A DNA stretch of 64,000 nucleotides. Source: Clytia hemisphaerica. Its lineage: Eukaryota > Cnidaria > Hydrozoa > Leptothecata > Clytiidae. The notes beneath the pieces are model-generated. The model was not told where the DNA came from. It worked only from the letters and a program-made list of their open reading frames with translations, and did not search any database. The translations under genes and the position numbers were made by a program. Positions 1-10,342 of the stretch are shown in pieces. How positions within the stretch are numbered: the first letter of the stretch is position 1; each line of letters starts with the position of its first letter. Location: NCBI GenBank assembly GCA_902728285.1, contig CACVBU010000593.1, forward strand, positions 710,280 to 774,279, read 5' to 3'.

Positions 1-620
1 GCCTAAAGAAAGTCTACTTTATAAGAATCAAATCAATAACTCTTGATTGAAGGCAATATGCCTTTCGGTAATTAGTCCTTACAAAGTAAACAAAGGATGG
101 CGAAAAAGATAAGCATATTATATTTTTATTATAAGCATCTACTTTATAAGAATCAAATCAATAACTCTTGATTGAAGGCAATATATCTTTCGGTAATTGG
201 TCAGCCCCGGTGACCCTTCAAATCAGTTCCACGATTTTTTTTCCAGCAGCAGCATCCGCAGCGCATTTTGACTTATTTTTTTAAATCCGATTTCGGATTA
301 TTTTCGGAAAACAAGTTATCGGTAAAACTTTGGCGCGAAAAATATTTTCTATTGGAAGAGAAAAGAAACACGTCACTTCATTTATTACGATTTGCGCATA
401 ATATGAGAATAATAAAAGAACACTATATAAAAGAAGAAAGTAGTAAAAATGAAATTTTTTTGTTTATTCAATAAATTGAAAGAAGCTAATGCGTTGTAAA
501 TAAATAGACAGTATAAAAGAAAAATTTTTATGATTGGTTTTGAGGCTTTCTTGTCTGGAGAGAGTTTTTGCCAGTTTTTGCGTGTAAGAAAGAAGAGAAA
601 TGAACGTATAAGTGTGGCGT
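1..620. repeat. Intergenic DNA with a short dispersed repeat
   Basis: No gene is supported here. A phrase of about 55 bases (key word tactttataagaatcaaatc) occurs near 16-72 and again near 129-200. A relative with the same neighbour (gtaaacaaa.tatggcgaaa) lies at about 7250-7330, so this is a dispersed repeat rather than a simple tandem. The open frame at 268-474 has no recognisable domain. The interval ends at the left target duplication of retrotransposon copy A. Confidence 0.5.
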
Positions 621-633
621 AACATTAACAGAA

Positions 634-2026
634 TCGTGGCTTATCGTTAAAGAGGAATACCTAGACGAGACTGAAGAAATTTTCCGGGAAACGAACATCC
701 AGGTTTCGAAAGACGGTGAAAGGCATCTCGGTGCAGTTATTGGTAGTATAAACTTTAAAGACCGTTACTGTAAAGAAATTGTTGATAAATGGTGCAAGGA
801 ACTTACTCTTCTTTCAGAAATAGCGGTGACTCAACCACAATCAGCCTACACGTGTTACACCAGCGGTTACCAGCATCGTTTTTCGTATTTTTTAAGAACA
901 ATTCCAGAAATGGAAAACTACTTAACACCCATCGAAACAATCGTCAGACACCAACTCATTCCAGCCATTACAGGAGGTAAAATTGTAAATGACTTAGAAA
1001 GAGACTTGTTATCATTACCACCTAGACTGGGAGGCCTCGGTCTCAAAAACGTATGCGAGATCGCACCCATCGAACACGAAAACTCGAGACAATTCACCAA
1101 ACATCTACAAAACCAAATCTTGAACCTCCAACCACCAAATGACAATGAAACAAAAACTAAAGCAGCGATCAAAACTGAGAAAACCCGAAGAAATCAAGAC
1201 AAACAAGATCGTATCAGGGCGGAAATGACTGATGATCAAAAACGAATCCACGAAGCCAATTGCTATACCGGAGCATCGAACTGGTTGACCAACCTTCCAA
1301 TCAGAGATCAAGGCTATGATCTTAACAAGGAACAGTTTCACGATGCACTGCGAATTCGTTATGACTGGAGTATCCCTCGTCTACCAAGTGAATGTGTCTG
1401 TGGTAATCGTTTTGATATCAGCCATGCTCTGTCCTGCAAGAAAGGAGGTTACGTTACTCTTAGACATAACGAGGTACGAGATATCACTGCTAAACTTTTG
1501 GATGAGGTATGCGTCAATGTACGAAACGAGCCGAGACTAATCACCCTTGACGGCGAAGGACTGACGCACAAAACCGCGAATACGTCCGAAGGAGCACGAC
1601 TTGACGTTAGCGCAACTGGGTTCTGGACACCTGGCCAAAGAGCATTTTTTGATATTAGGGTCTTTGACCTAAGCGCTCGAAGGTACAGGGGTTTGGAGCT
1701 CAGCAAGTGCTTCCAAAAGAAACGAAAACGAGAAAAAGAGACATTACAATGAACGTGTGAAAAATGGTACCTTCACCCCATTAGTATTTTCTACAAACGG
1801 AGGTATGGGACGTGAATGCCAAACATTCTACAAAAGATTGGCCGTGATGCTTGCTGAAAAACGTGGTGTACGTCTCCATGAATCAATTTCGTTTATTCGA
1901 TCAAAAATATCATTCAGCTTGTTGAGATCGTCTTTGTTATGTATTCGTGGATCCCGTTCCATTTGGAGTAGAGAACTGAATACAAATGATATTGAACTGA
2001 CTAACTCTCGTTCAAGAGTTAATTAA
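634..2026 (+). pseudogene. Reverse transcriptase C-terminal part with CCHC motif and restriction-like endonuclease, copy A (broken)
   Basis: Translation begins inside the reverse transcriptase after the catalytic region (ESWLIVKEEY aligns with SKSWLVVKP of copies B and C). It continues through LSLPPRLGGLGL and a zinc-binding pattern C-x-C-x7-H-x3-C (CVCGNRFDISHALSC), then RHNEVRD, then a PD-(D/E)XK-like endonuclease segment with the acidic residues of ARLDVSATGFW and FFDIRVF. This order (RT, CCHC, restriction-like endonuclease) is that of R2/R4/NeSL-type non-LTR elements. Reading is open from the insertion point to 1752. A frameshift at about 1710-1730 then moves it to the frame ending at 2026, which carries NGTFTPLVF and LLRSSLLCIRGSR. 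The palm with YADD is missing, so the copy cannot work by itself. Confidence 0.85.
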
Positions 2027-2302
2027 TGTTTCTTAATTAATTTTTTTTTTTTTTTTTATAAATTTTATTGAGTTTTTATGAAATTTTCAAGTTTCTGTTT
2101 CTTTACAGCCCGGCGCAACTACTTAGTTGTGCTAGTACATTCTTTTTCAATCGGTCATTTTCGTTAGACCCTAGGTTAGACTCATTGTCACTTGCTGCTA
2201 GCTACCGTCTAGTGCCACTAGCGGTTATTGTTTTCAACTATTTATTTTATTTATTTATAAAACCAAATTTACTCAAATTTATTGCCCCTATTGTAAGTAT
2301 AT

Positions 2303-2780
2303 TAGTCAGTCACATAGCCATGCTCCGCCCGGAAAAACACTCCAACCTCTGTTTTTTTCGGTTTTCGACAGTTCAACCCTAGTAGATTCTCAAGTCATCG
2401 ACCGATTTTTCAAAATTTTACCCCAAATTGCTCATTTTGGGCATTATTTTTTGGTTCTAAAGTGTACAATTTAGCCTAAAACGAAAGTGCTCGAAAATCG
2501 ACGATCTTTGGCTTATTCGAAAGAGAATTAAAAAACAAGTAAATTTTAGATATAAACTTGGGTCTGAAAATGTCCCAGTCATGCTGCAGATGAGTTTTAA
2601 TGATGACATCAGACTAAAGTACAATTTAGCCTAAATCGAAAGTGCTCGAAATTAAACGATCTTGAGCTCATTCGAAAGATAATTAAAAAACAAGTAAATT
2701 TGAGATATAAACTCGGGTCTAAAAATGTTCCAGTCATGCTGCAAATGAGTCTTAATGATGACGTCCTTTTAGGTTTATTT
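2303..2780 (+). repeat. Left inverted repeat of the nuclease element
   Basis: This arm is 478 bp and complementary to 5586-6063 with scattered mismatches. It contains two tandem units of about 150 bp, each with an AT-rich core and a GACRTC-type word. It ends about 50 bases before the nuclease start codon, so it probably also supplies promoter and 5' leader. Confidence 0.85.
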
Positions 2781-2830
2781 TCAAAATAAATTCATATAAG
2801 TGTCAAAAAACTTGAGATCAAGTCATTGAA

Positions 2831-5296
2831 ATGACAGTCAATCGTGCATGCAAATCAACAGGCGGTCTATCCGGTAAGACAGAAAATGTTGGCGCCAGTG
2901 AAAGATGGATGAAGATTAATCATCTTTTGGCAGCGATGAGAGACAAACTCGACAACGTTACGCGCAGACGAAGCTTTTTCTCACACAATGACTACGGTCA
3001 AAAGAGATCCAAAACTGACATCCAAACAATGAAGCAAACATTAAATGAGTGGGTGTCCAACTTATGGGAGAAAGATCAACACATTGTGAACATCGCGACT
3101 GGTAAGCATAAATTTCGTATAATAAGTGATTCCCATTCCTAGTTTTAATTAACATTTTTATATTGGATAGTCCTAGATACTCGTATAGTTCTTGAAATTC
3201 GTTCACTGTTTGGAAGTTACCCAAATAATATCTAAAGTTACTTTCAGAGTTGACTATATCGTACATTTTCTTTCCCCATTCTAATTTCCAGGTTGTTTAG
3301 CTAGCGAAGAGATGAAAAATAACCTGGACAGTCTACATCAAAGAGGGACCGACGCCCTTGAATCTTTCCTTGAAAGAATAGTCGAAGGAAAAGAACAGAA
3401 AGAGCAAAAGGTGCCGTCAAAAACGTATTACGACAAGATCACAAAAGAAAAGATCGTATCCTTCACTACAAAGAAAGCCAAGAAAGAATTGAGTGCAATG
3501 CAGGATGAAAACGTCTCCTTTGGTGAGATTCTCTCTCGATATGAGGGTAAAAGACTGAATCTTCGTCAGGTTATGGATTGGCCAATAACAAGCAAGCCGT
3601 ATGCAATCGCACCTGAAGATGGTAAAACAAGATCGAAGAACAAAAGTCTTTTCAGAAATTACCTTCAAGGCCTCAGTCCCGAAAAGTCGTCGAAAGAAGC
3701 TCCTTCTGATATCGATACCTCTATTGTTGATATGATGAGAGTGGTGAGGTTGATACCGATTAGTGAGGCAAAGCCACCCATATTTTTAGAGTGGGCAAAA
3801 AGTATTGCCAGATACCTCCTAGCACTTCCAGGAAAGAATCTTCATTTGGTTTTTGACAACTACTCACCGCTTGAAGACCGATCAAAAGTGTTGTCTAAAG
3901 GAAGGCTAAATGACGGACAGGAAAGAAAGATTGCTTCGTTGAATCAGGTAAAAACACAAACTTCTTCCATTTTAGAGAACTTGAGTCTTCGTAATTCCTT
4001 TTGAGTGAACTTTAACCTTAACATAGCTCCTCTTACGAATTACCACGAATACTTACAATCCATTTCTCTATTATTTCAGGTTCTACCGAAGTCATCTGAC
4101 TGGCAAGACTTTCTTCACAATGAAAACAACAAATTCCGTATCTGCAACTTACTTGCCGATTATTTCAGTTCCGGGGAGTTAACTACTGACAAGACAATTT
4201 ACGTGACAAAAGAAGAAACATGTTACATAAAAGAGCCAAGCAGTGAAAGACTCGAGCTTCCCGAATTGTACTCTTGTCACCGAGAAGCTGATCATAGGTA
4301 TTATTTTATATTATCAATAAGAATTGCCAAAGTACGATACATGATTGCCTAAACAAGTACAATTTTATTTAAGCCTGAATAGTGACCGATGCACAGAAAA
4401 GGTTTAAATGATGTTCACTCTTTTTGTTTCGAGTCTTTTTCAATTTTGTCAAGACTTTTCTAATTTTGTTGGTCTCTCATAGGTTAGCGTCACATTGCAT
4501 TCATGCTGCAGAGTCAACGTCAAAACCAGTTTGTATCGTTGCTGAAGACACCGATGTGTATATTTTGCTTCTACATTTTTCAAGTTTAACCAAAGTAAAA
4601 ATCTATTTTCGCCAAGGCACAAAATCTTCCAAGGCTGGGATCACTTATCACAACGTTTCTGTGTTAGCTGAAACTCTTGGTTTGGATATATGTAATATTC
4701 TACCGGCATTTCATGCACTAACTGGATCTGATTACACAAATCCGTTCTTTCGACGATCTAAAATCCGAAGTTTCAAAAAGCTTTTAAAACTTCCAGATAA
4801 GTGTGCTTTGATTACAAGCATGTTGAGTGGAAAAGCCGATGTTGACCAAGTGATTGACTTTGTACTTCATATCATTTACAACCGTCCATTACGCGAGAAG
4901 ACGCCTGGAGATTCAAGATATGCGATGTTATTCGTTAAAACAGGAAAGCAAACCAAATTTGCACCTACACAATCGTTACCTCCTGACTATGATTCTCTTA
5001 ATCAGAAAATCATGAGGGCCAATTTTGTGGCTTATGGTTGGAGTAATAGCTTATACGGCGAATTTGATCAACCCGACCCACTGTTATATGGATGGAAATA
5101 TGAGAATGAATCACTGATACCTGTGTGGTATGAAGGGAAACCTTTGCCAGGTAATGAGGAAATTTTAAGATACGTTGATGATAACCAAGATGAATTTGAG
5201 CTTCCAAGTCTTCGGAGCCAGAAGTCTAACGAAAGTGACTCAGAGAGTGACTCTGATGGCGATGTGGTATCATCGGAAGATGAAATTGATTATTGA
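2831..5296 (+). CDS. Transposon-borne FEN1/XPG-like PIN-domain nuclease (652 aa, four exons)
   Basis: I infer exons 2831-3101, 3292-3947, 4080-4297 and 4483-5296. All junctions are GT-AG, phases match, and there is no internal stop. The protein belongs to a large family found in cnidarian, arthropod and fish genomes, recognisable by an H-[RE]-E-A-D block, an [ED]-D-T-D-V block and a PAFHALTGSDY block. I read these as FEN1/XPG positions: D237 (SIVDMM), D279 (LVFDNYSP), E378 and D380 (CHREADHR), D404 and D406 (AEDTDVYIL) and D465 (LTGSDYTNPFF, the place of the LxGCDY helix-turn-helix entry). All seven acidic positions are present, so catalysis is plausible. The N-terminal 230 residues contain the family phrase NIATG at the first splice junction. 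The C-terminus is acidic and Ser-rich (DSESDSDGD). Its position between long inverted repeats argues that it mobilises or processes this element; that role is inference. Confidence 0.8.
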
Positions 5297-5585
5297 TAGA
5301 ATCCAAAAAAATATATTTTATAGTAATTGTTATTGTCATAAATCTGAAAAAAATGGTTTAAGTTGAAAAGCGGGATTTTTCTTGAAACAATTTATATAAT
5401 CTCTGAAAGGGTCTTGGCACATTTATGAAATATGAAGCTAGTAGGAAGCTATGTATATAAATATTTCAATCAGTTTTATGTAAAATATACTTTCTATAGT
5501 ACAGTGCTTAAAAAGCTTTATCATAAAGAAAACAGTCTGGAGTCTTTCTAGAACAAAAACTATACCTAACTTTGCCAATTGAGCA

Positions 5586-6063
5586 AAATAAACCTAAAAT
5601 GACGTCATCATTAAAACTCATCTGCAGCATGACTGGGACATTTCTAGACCTAAGTTTATAACTCAAATTTACTTGTTTTTTAATTATCTTTCGAATGAGC
5701 CCAAGATCGTTTAATTTCGAGCACTTTCGATTTAGGCTAAATTGTACTTTAGTCTGACGTCATCATTAAAACTCATCTGCAGCATGACTGGGACATTTTT
5801 AGACCCAAGTTTATATCTCAAATTTACCTGTTTTTCAATTATCTTTCGAATAAGCCAAAGATCGTCGATTTTCGAGCACTTTCGTTTTAGGCTAAATTGT
5901 ACACTTTAGGACCAAAAAATAATGCCCAAAATGAGCAATTTGGGGTAAAATTTTGAAAAATCGGTCGATGACTTGAGAATCTACTAGGGTTGAACTGTCG
6001 AAAACCGAAAAAAACAGAGGTTGGAGTATTTTTCCGGGCGGAGCATGGCTATGTGACTGACTA
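5586..6063 (-). repeat. Right inverted repeat of the nuclease element
   Basis: This is the complement of 2303-2780, with the same internal tandem duplication of about 150 bp. It contains two perfect TGACGTCA palindromes (near 5600 and 5756). The outer end ctatgtgactgacta abuts tatat. The 5297-5585 stretch between the nuclease stop and this arm is AT-rich and carries no other frame. Confidence 0.85.
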
Positions 6064-6199
6064 TATATGAAATATAAAAATTTTAAAAAGAAAAAAAAAA
6101 AAAAAAAAAAAACATTAACAGAAACTTGGAATCATCATAACTTTTGATTGAGTTATCGAAACTGGACGGAATTTTCGACGCAGCCTCCTCAATATAAAA

Positions 6200-6567
6200 T
6201 GCACCCCCGGGGGGGTACTAGAGTTGGTGAATGAGGGGTATGTGCGGACGGGACTTCCGAAAACCGACCCTTAGAGAGACCAAATTTTAGTGAAAAAGTG
6301 ACCCTTAGAGAGACTTTTTTGAAAAATTTTCTCTGATTTTCAAAAATTTCCTACCCTTAGTGAGACTTTTTTGTAATTTTTTCTCTCAAAATCAAAATTT
6401 TTTTCTAAAAATCGTGATTTTTCCCACCCTTAGAGAGACTACTTTGAAATTTCCTGATTTTTGTAACCCTTAGAGAGACTTTGAAAGGTGAAAAACCCGA
6501 CCCTTACCGTCCGCACATACCCAGCACCTATTTTTGCCTAAGTACCCCCCCCCCCCGGGAATGCACC
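6200..6567. repeat. Foldback element with repeated acccttagagagac words
   Basis: The ends are inverted and GC-rich: gcacccccggggggg on the left and a C-run followed by gggaatgcac on the right. Next inside, gtatgtgcggacggg is complementary to ccgtccgcacatac. The interior repeats acccttagagagac six or so times in AT-rich DNA. No coding potential beyond translated repeat. Confidence 0.65.
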
Positions 6568-8062
6568 CATTCACATTATACTAGGGGCCTACTTAGTTCA
6601 ACACGTCATTTAATCAATCTGACAAATGTGACGAAAGCTGCAGTGAACAGTGAACATCTAAAGCGACCGCCTCGGATATACTTTCTCAGAGAATAACGAA
6701 CAGGTTTAAGACATTCTAACGAACAGATTTAGGTGAAATTTCCCGGGGGGTTTACTTAGGCAAAATGGATGCGAACCATAAGGGTACCTTTTTTCAGGCC
6801 TCAAAAGTCTCTCAGAGGGGTACAAATTCATAAGTTAGTCTCTAAAAGGGTCCCAAAATCACAAAAATCGAAAATTTTTCTCTAAAAAGGACACGATTTC
6901 CAGAAGTTTTGACCAAAATTTGGTGAAAATCAAACCGAAATTTGAAAAAAATCTAACCAAATTTTAGGAAAATCTCTCAAAGGGTCCCAAAATCATCAAA
7001 ATTTTGTCTCTCAAAGGGTCGACTTTCGGCTCGGACACCCGTCACCTCGTAAACCTAAACATCTATCCCATGTCCACTTTTGGACAAATCCAACTTTGTG
7101 TTAAACATTTTTTCGTCTGAAGTTTCAGCCAAAATGAGCTTTTCAACCTCTTTGACTTTAACAGCGAATAAAGTTTCTTGATTGTACTTCCTTCTAATCG
7201 TTTTAAGCTTATTGGGCTGACCTTCCAGCGCAGCTGGTTTATAAGTTCTTAAAAAGTAAACAAAGTATGGCGAAAAAGATGAGCATATTTATTTTTATTA
7301 TAAGTGTCTACTTTATAAGAACCAAATCAATTTCAGAATCTTTGGCGTTTTCACTGCGATAACATGTGAGCGATAACTTCTCTTTTTGAGATGTGAGCGA
7401 CCGTCTATCCCATGTCATCTCAAAAGTAAAGTTGAAACCAAGCTTTCTCCCTCCAACTTAAATTTTATCGATAAAACGAATTTAAAATCTACACATGCGT
7501 AATTTTGCTTACTTAGGGATATTTCGATAGGAAGCTCTGCGGGGCATTCTTAGCGACAGTTACTTGCTAGTATATGTCAATAATGACCTTCATTTTTAAG
7601 GAAATATTTAGTCGCAATTTTGCGATTCTTGTTATTTTTCATAAATTGGGATTTTTTGGTCCTGGACACTCATTTTTCGCCAAAATGAGGCTAAAACTTT
7701 GGTATAGCCCGGAGACTTAAAAAATAGTCGCATTTGGCTGAAATCTTCGCACAATTGTTCCTTGGATGAACATCTGGTTTTTTTTTTCATTTTTCAAAAA
7801 CTTTGAATTTCTGGGCTTAGGGCACTAGTTTTTTTGTTTCGACCTAAGAATAATTTGAAGCTGCTGAATTTGAGCCCAGTGTATCTTATTAAAAAAATGG
7901 AAAGATGAGACTTTATTGAGATCTTTCTTATATCTAATTTCGTGATCCCGTGATTGAATTCTTAAAACTTTTTTTATATAATCTATACAACAACGTTTTA
8001 ATAAAGAGGAGTTTGTATGAGTATTGATTGATTGCAGGAGTTTTGTGTAAATAATAGCAAAC
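6568..8062. other. Gene-free stretch with decayed repeat
   Basis: 6740-7050 holds a relative of the preceding foldback in the opposite sense (gtctctcagaggggtac, tctctaaaagggtccc). 7220-7330 holds the dispersed repeat also seen at the window start. I see no supported gene. An AG at about 8037-8039 after an AT-rich tract could be a 5' leader splice acceptor for the exonuclease gene, but this is weak. Confidence 0.4.
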
Positions 8063-9073
8063 ATGGCGAATCAATCTACTTCCATGAATTTTATCCAACC
8101 TCAAGCTGGGCAAAAACGACCACTAAACGATTGCCAAGAGGTTGAAACTCAAGATGGTTTTCCATACATTGTTTTTGATACAGAGACAACCGGATTGAGT
8201 TTGAAAAAAGACAGGATTGTACAACTTTCAATGATCAAAGTTCTCTCGAAAACTCACCATGAAACCTTTGATGAATATATCAATCCTGAGCTTCCTCGTT
8301 CCTTCCAGCTTCAATCAAAAGCATACAAAATTCATAATCTTCATCCTGATTTCTTGAATCAACAAAGTCCTTTTCAAAAAACACATGCTGAAGATATCTT
8401 AAAATTTCTTGATGATATCAAATATGTTTTTGGGCACAATGTACTTTTTGATTGGGGCTTCTTGGTGACTGCTTTCACAAATCTTGGTGTTAATGAGGAA
8501 ACTGGAAAACCATGGGTCAAGATGTTAAAACAGCTTGATTTTAAACTTGTGGATACGATGAAAATGAGTGTAGTGGCATATCCAGAATTACAGTGGTACA
8601 GATTGTCTGATTTGGTAAAACATTTGGATATCGACAAAGTCAAAGTATCAGCATCGGCACCAAAAAAGATGAAAGCTGGTGGGCCTACCAGAAAAGGGGA
8701 ACTCCATGATGCCCTTGTTGATGTGCTTGTGACAAATCAAGTTATATTTAACTTGATGGACACACTGCATCTTACTTTGGATGATATCTCAGAAGATTCA
8801 AAATTTTCTTACCGTATTTCTGATTTGGATTTGATTAACAAGGCAATCAATTCTCCATCGAGTGTTACTGAAGGAGAGAGAAAGCTGTTAACTGAAATTG
8901 CCGAGAAAACAATGTCCAGGGAGCGATTTTCCAAAGGAAGATTTCTTAAAGATTCAGACACAGGACTACTGGAAAAGGAAGTGGATTATATTATCAAGAA
9001 AAGGAACGGTATCGCTGATCAAATTGAAATTAAACTCCGTCGAATTCTGATTCAACATCGAACACAACGTTAA
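8063..9073 (+). CDS. Intronless DnaQ/RNase T-like DEDDh 3'-5' exonuclease (336 aa)
   Basis: The protein has the complete DEDDh set: D39 and E41 in FDTETTGLS, D130 in GHNVLFDW, and H215 with D220 in ELHDALVDV. It should hydrolyse nucleic acid from the 3' end using two metal ions. The fold covers roughly residues 34-235. The last 100 residues are charged and unassigned. I chose the start at 8063 because it has a good context (aaacATGG) and precedes the domain by a short disordered leader. Poly(A) signals follow at 9092 (aataaa) and about 9285. The organisation resembles bacterial polymerase III epsilon-like exonucleases as much as animal TREX or REXO proteins. The lack of introns beside intron-rich neighbours suggests a retrocopy or an acquired gene; neither is proved. 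It lies just upstream of, and in the same direction as, the dynein exons. Confidence 0.85.
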   Translation: MANQSTSMNFIQPQAGQKRPLNDCQEVETQDGFPYIVFDTETTGLSLKKDRIVQLSMIKVLSKTHHETFDEYINPELPRSFQLQSKAYKIHNLHPDFLNQQSPFQKTHAEDILKFLDDIKYVFGHNVLFDWGFLVTAFTNLGVNEETGKPWVKMLKQLDFKLVDTMKMSVVAYPELQWYRLSDLVKHLDIDKVKVSASAPKKMKAGGPTRKGELHDALVDVLVTNQVIFNLMDTLHLTLDDISEDSKFSYRISDLDLINKAINSPSSVTEGERKLLTEIAEKTMSRERFSKGRFLKDSDTGLLEKEVDYIIKKRNGIADQIEIKLRRILIQHRTQR

Positions 9074-10342
9074 TCGGACAGTCAACCGGAATAAACTATG
9101 GAGTATTTGGTTTCTAACATTCAGAATCCAGAAATATATATTTCGATTAAGATTACTAATTACTTTGGACATATTGGTATATTTTAAACACCTTTATAAA
9201 CAGATTTTTTTGTCGTAAAGTAGTCATCAGCAATTTTTCTTTTTCAATTTTGGGTACATGGTTATTTAGAAGAAATTATTTACAATAAATATTTGCTTAG
9301 GCGAGACCAAATTAATTTATCGGGCCCGTCCCGACCGACTTTGTTTTTTCCAAAATAGAAAAATAATAATATTGAATTTACAAAGCTGGAAGAATGACTG
9401 TATAAGTTATTTTGCAGATATTTCCAACTGAACTTCATTACACTTCAAATTATAAGTTCTAGCTGGTTCGAGTTAAAGAACTAGCCTAGAATCCTAGAAA
9501 GACGACTAATTCAGACTAACTCCGACAGAAAATAACCAAAAAATAATGGAAGGAAGAAATTTTAGTCATTTAGTATACAATATACAAACTAATATTATCT
9601 CTCGATAATCATGGTATTATTTACCTTGTGTTACACGAATAATAAATGAATCCGATTTAAGAAGGCTAGAATGGTGTTCTGGAAATGACCGAAATTTATT
9701 CTACACTCTATACTCTATAGACCAGCGGCTGAGTTAGTGAATTGTGTCACTTCGTGGGGCAACCCTAAGATCAGGGCAAATTTTTATTATTAATTTTATA
9801 CCCCTAATAGGGTGTAGAATTGACAAAAAAATTTGCCCTTCGAATCTCCTGCAGTTTTCGAGTGAATCAATTTTTAGTTAATCGATAGAACTTATCAAGG
9901 GTCCCCCTTTACTAATGGTTTTTTCGAAGTCTGAAAATCAAATATCTGAGGCTACCAACGGATTCAGCGTGAAAAAGTAGATAAAGAAAATGGGGATATT
10001 TGTTAAGTTTCGACCACCTGGTGCCGAGAAATGGCAATTTAAAGGCGAAAAATCGACGTTTTTGGCGTTTTCCGATGACGTCAGCATTTTTCTGGGAGCA
10101 TTTTTTAGAAAAAATCATCCCCACAGCTGAATAGCTCTGAATTAGTAGTATCCAAAAATGGTATGGTTTGTTAACTTTCGATGTTCCGATCTTGAGATAT
10201 TTCATTTTTAAGGTGGGTAAATATAATGTAAAACTGCTGACTCAGTAAAAAATATCGATGATTCTCAATATTTGGACCAAAATATATCGAGATCTAGACA
10301 TCGAAAACTATACCAACTTCTCCACGTTCTTTTATCGTTTAG
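9074..10342. other. Gene-free stretch between exonuclease and first visible dynein exon
   Basis: It contains a fragment (about 9297-9380, cttaggcgagaccaa and aataatattgaattt) related to the element at 33443-34229, and a phrase at about 9838-9900 (gaatctcctgcagttttc) repeated at about 32640-32710. I searched it for the dynein exon that should precede KFTNEPPQG and found none. Confidence 0.5.

Larger units (their letters stand above)
2303..6063 (+). mobile_element. DNA element with 478-bp inverted repeats carrying a FEN/PIN-like nuclease gene
   Basis: The left arm, 2303-2780, is an inverted copy of the right arm, 5586-6063. The ends read TAGTCAGTCACATAG and its complement. The element is flanked by tatat at 2298-2302 and 6064-6068, a likely 5-bp target duplication, although the word is of low complexity. 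Each arm contains a tandem duplication of about 150 bp (words gaaagtgctcgaaa, cagtcatgctgca, gatgacgtc occur twice per arm). The centre carries one gene (2831-5296) with an unbroken spliced frame. The element sits in the 3' part of retrotransposon A and is therefore younger than that insertion. I could not assign it to a named DNA-transposon superfamily; Academ-type elements are reported to carry XPG-like nucleases and are the first comparison to make. Confidence 0.78.
621..6123 (+). mobile_element. Retrotransposon copy A insertion, with target duplications, interrupted by a DNA element
   Basis: The 13-base word aacattaacagaa occurs at 621-633 and again at 6111-6123, directly after a run of A at about 6091-6110. 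This is the signature of target-primed insertion of a poly(A) retrotransposon whose body is 634-6110. The body starts in the middle of the reverse transcriptase, so the copy is 5' truncated. Its 3' untranslated part is split by a DNA element at 2303-6063, leaving only 6069-6110 (the last 42 bases with the A tail) on the far side. Without that guest the retrocopy is about 1.7 kb. Confidence 0.8.

Noticed and set aside
1757-2026. Independent small gene after copy A
   Set aside because: It aligns with the C-terminal end of the same retrotransposon protein in copies B and C; a frameshift separates it.
3948-4079. Separate small genes for each open frame in 2831-5296
   Set aside because: GT-AG borders with matching phases join them into one protein with conserved blocks across junctions.
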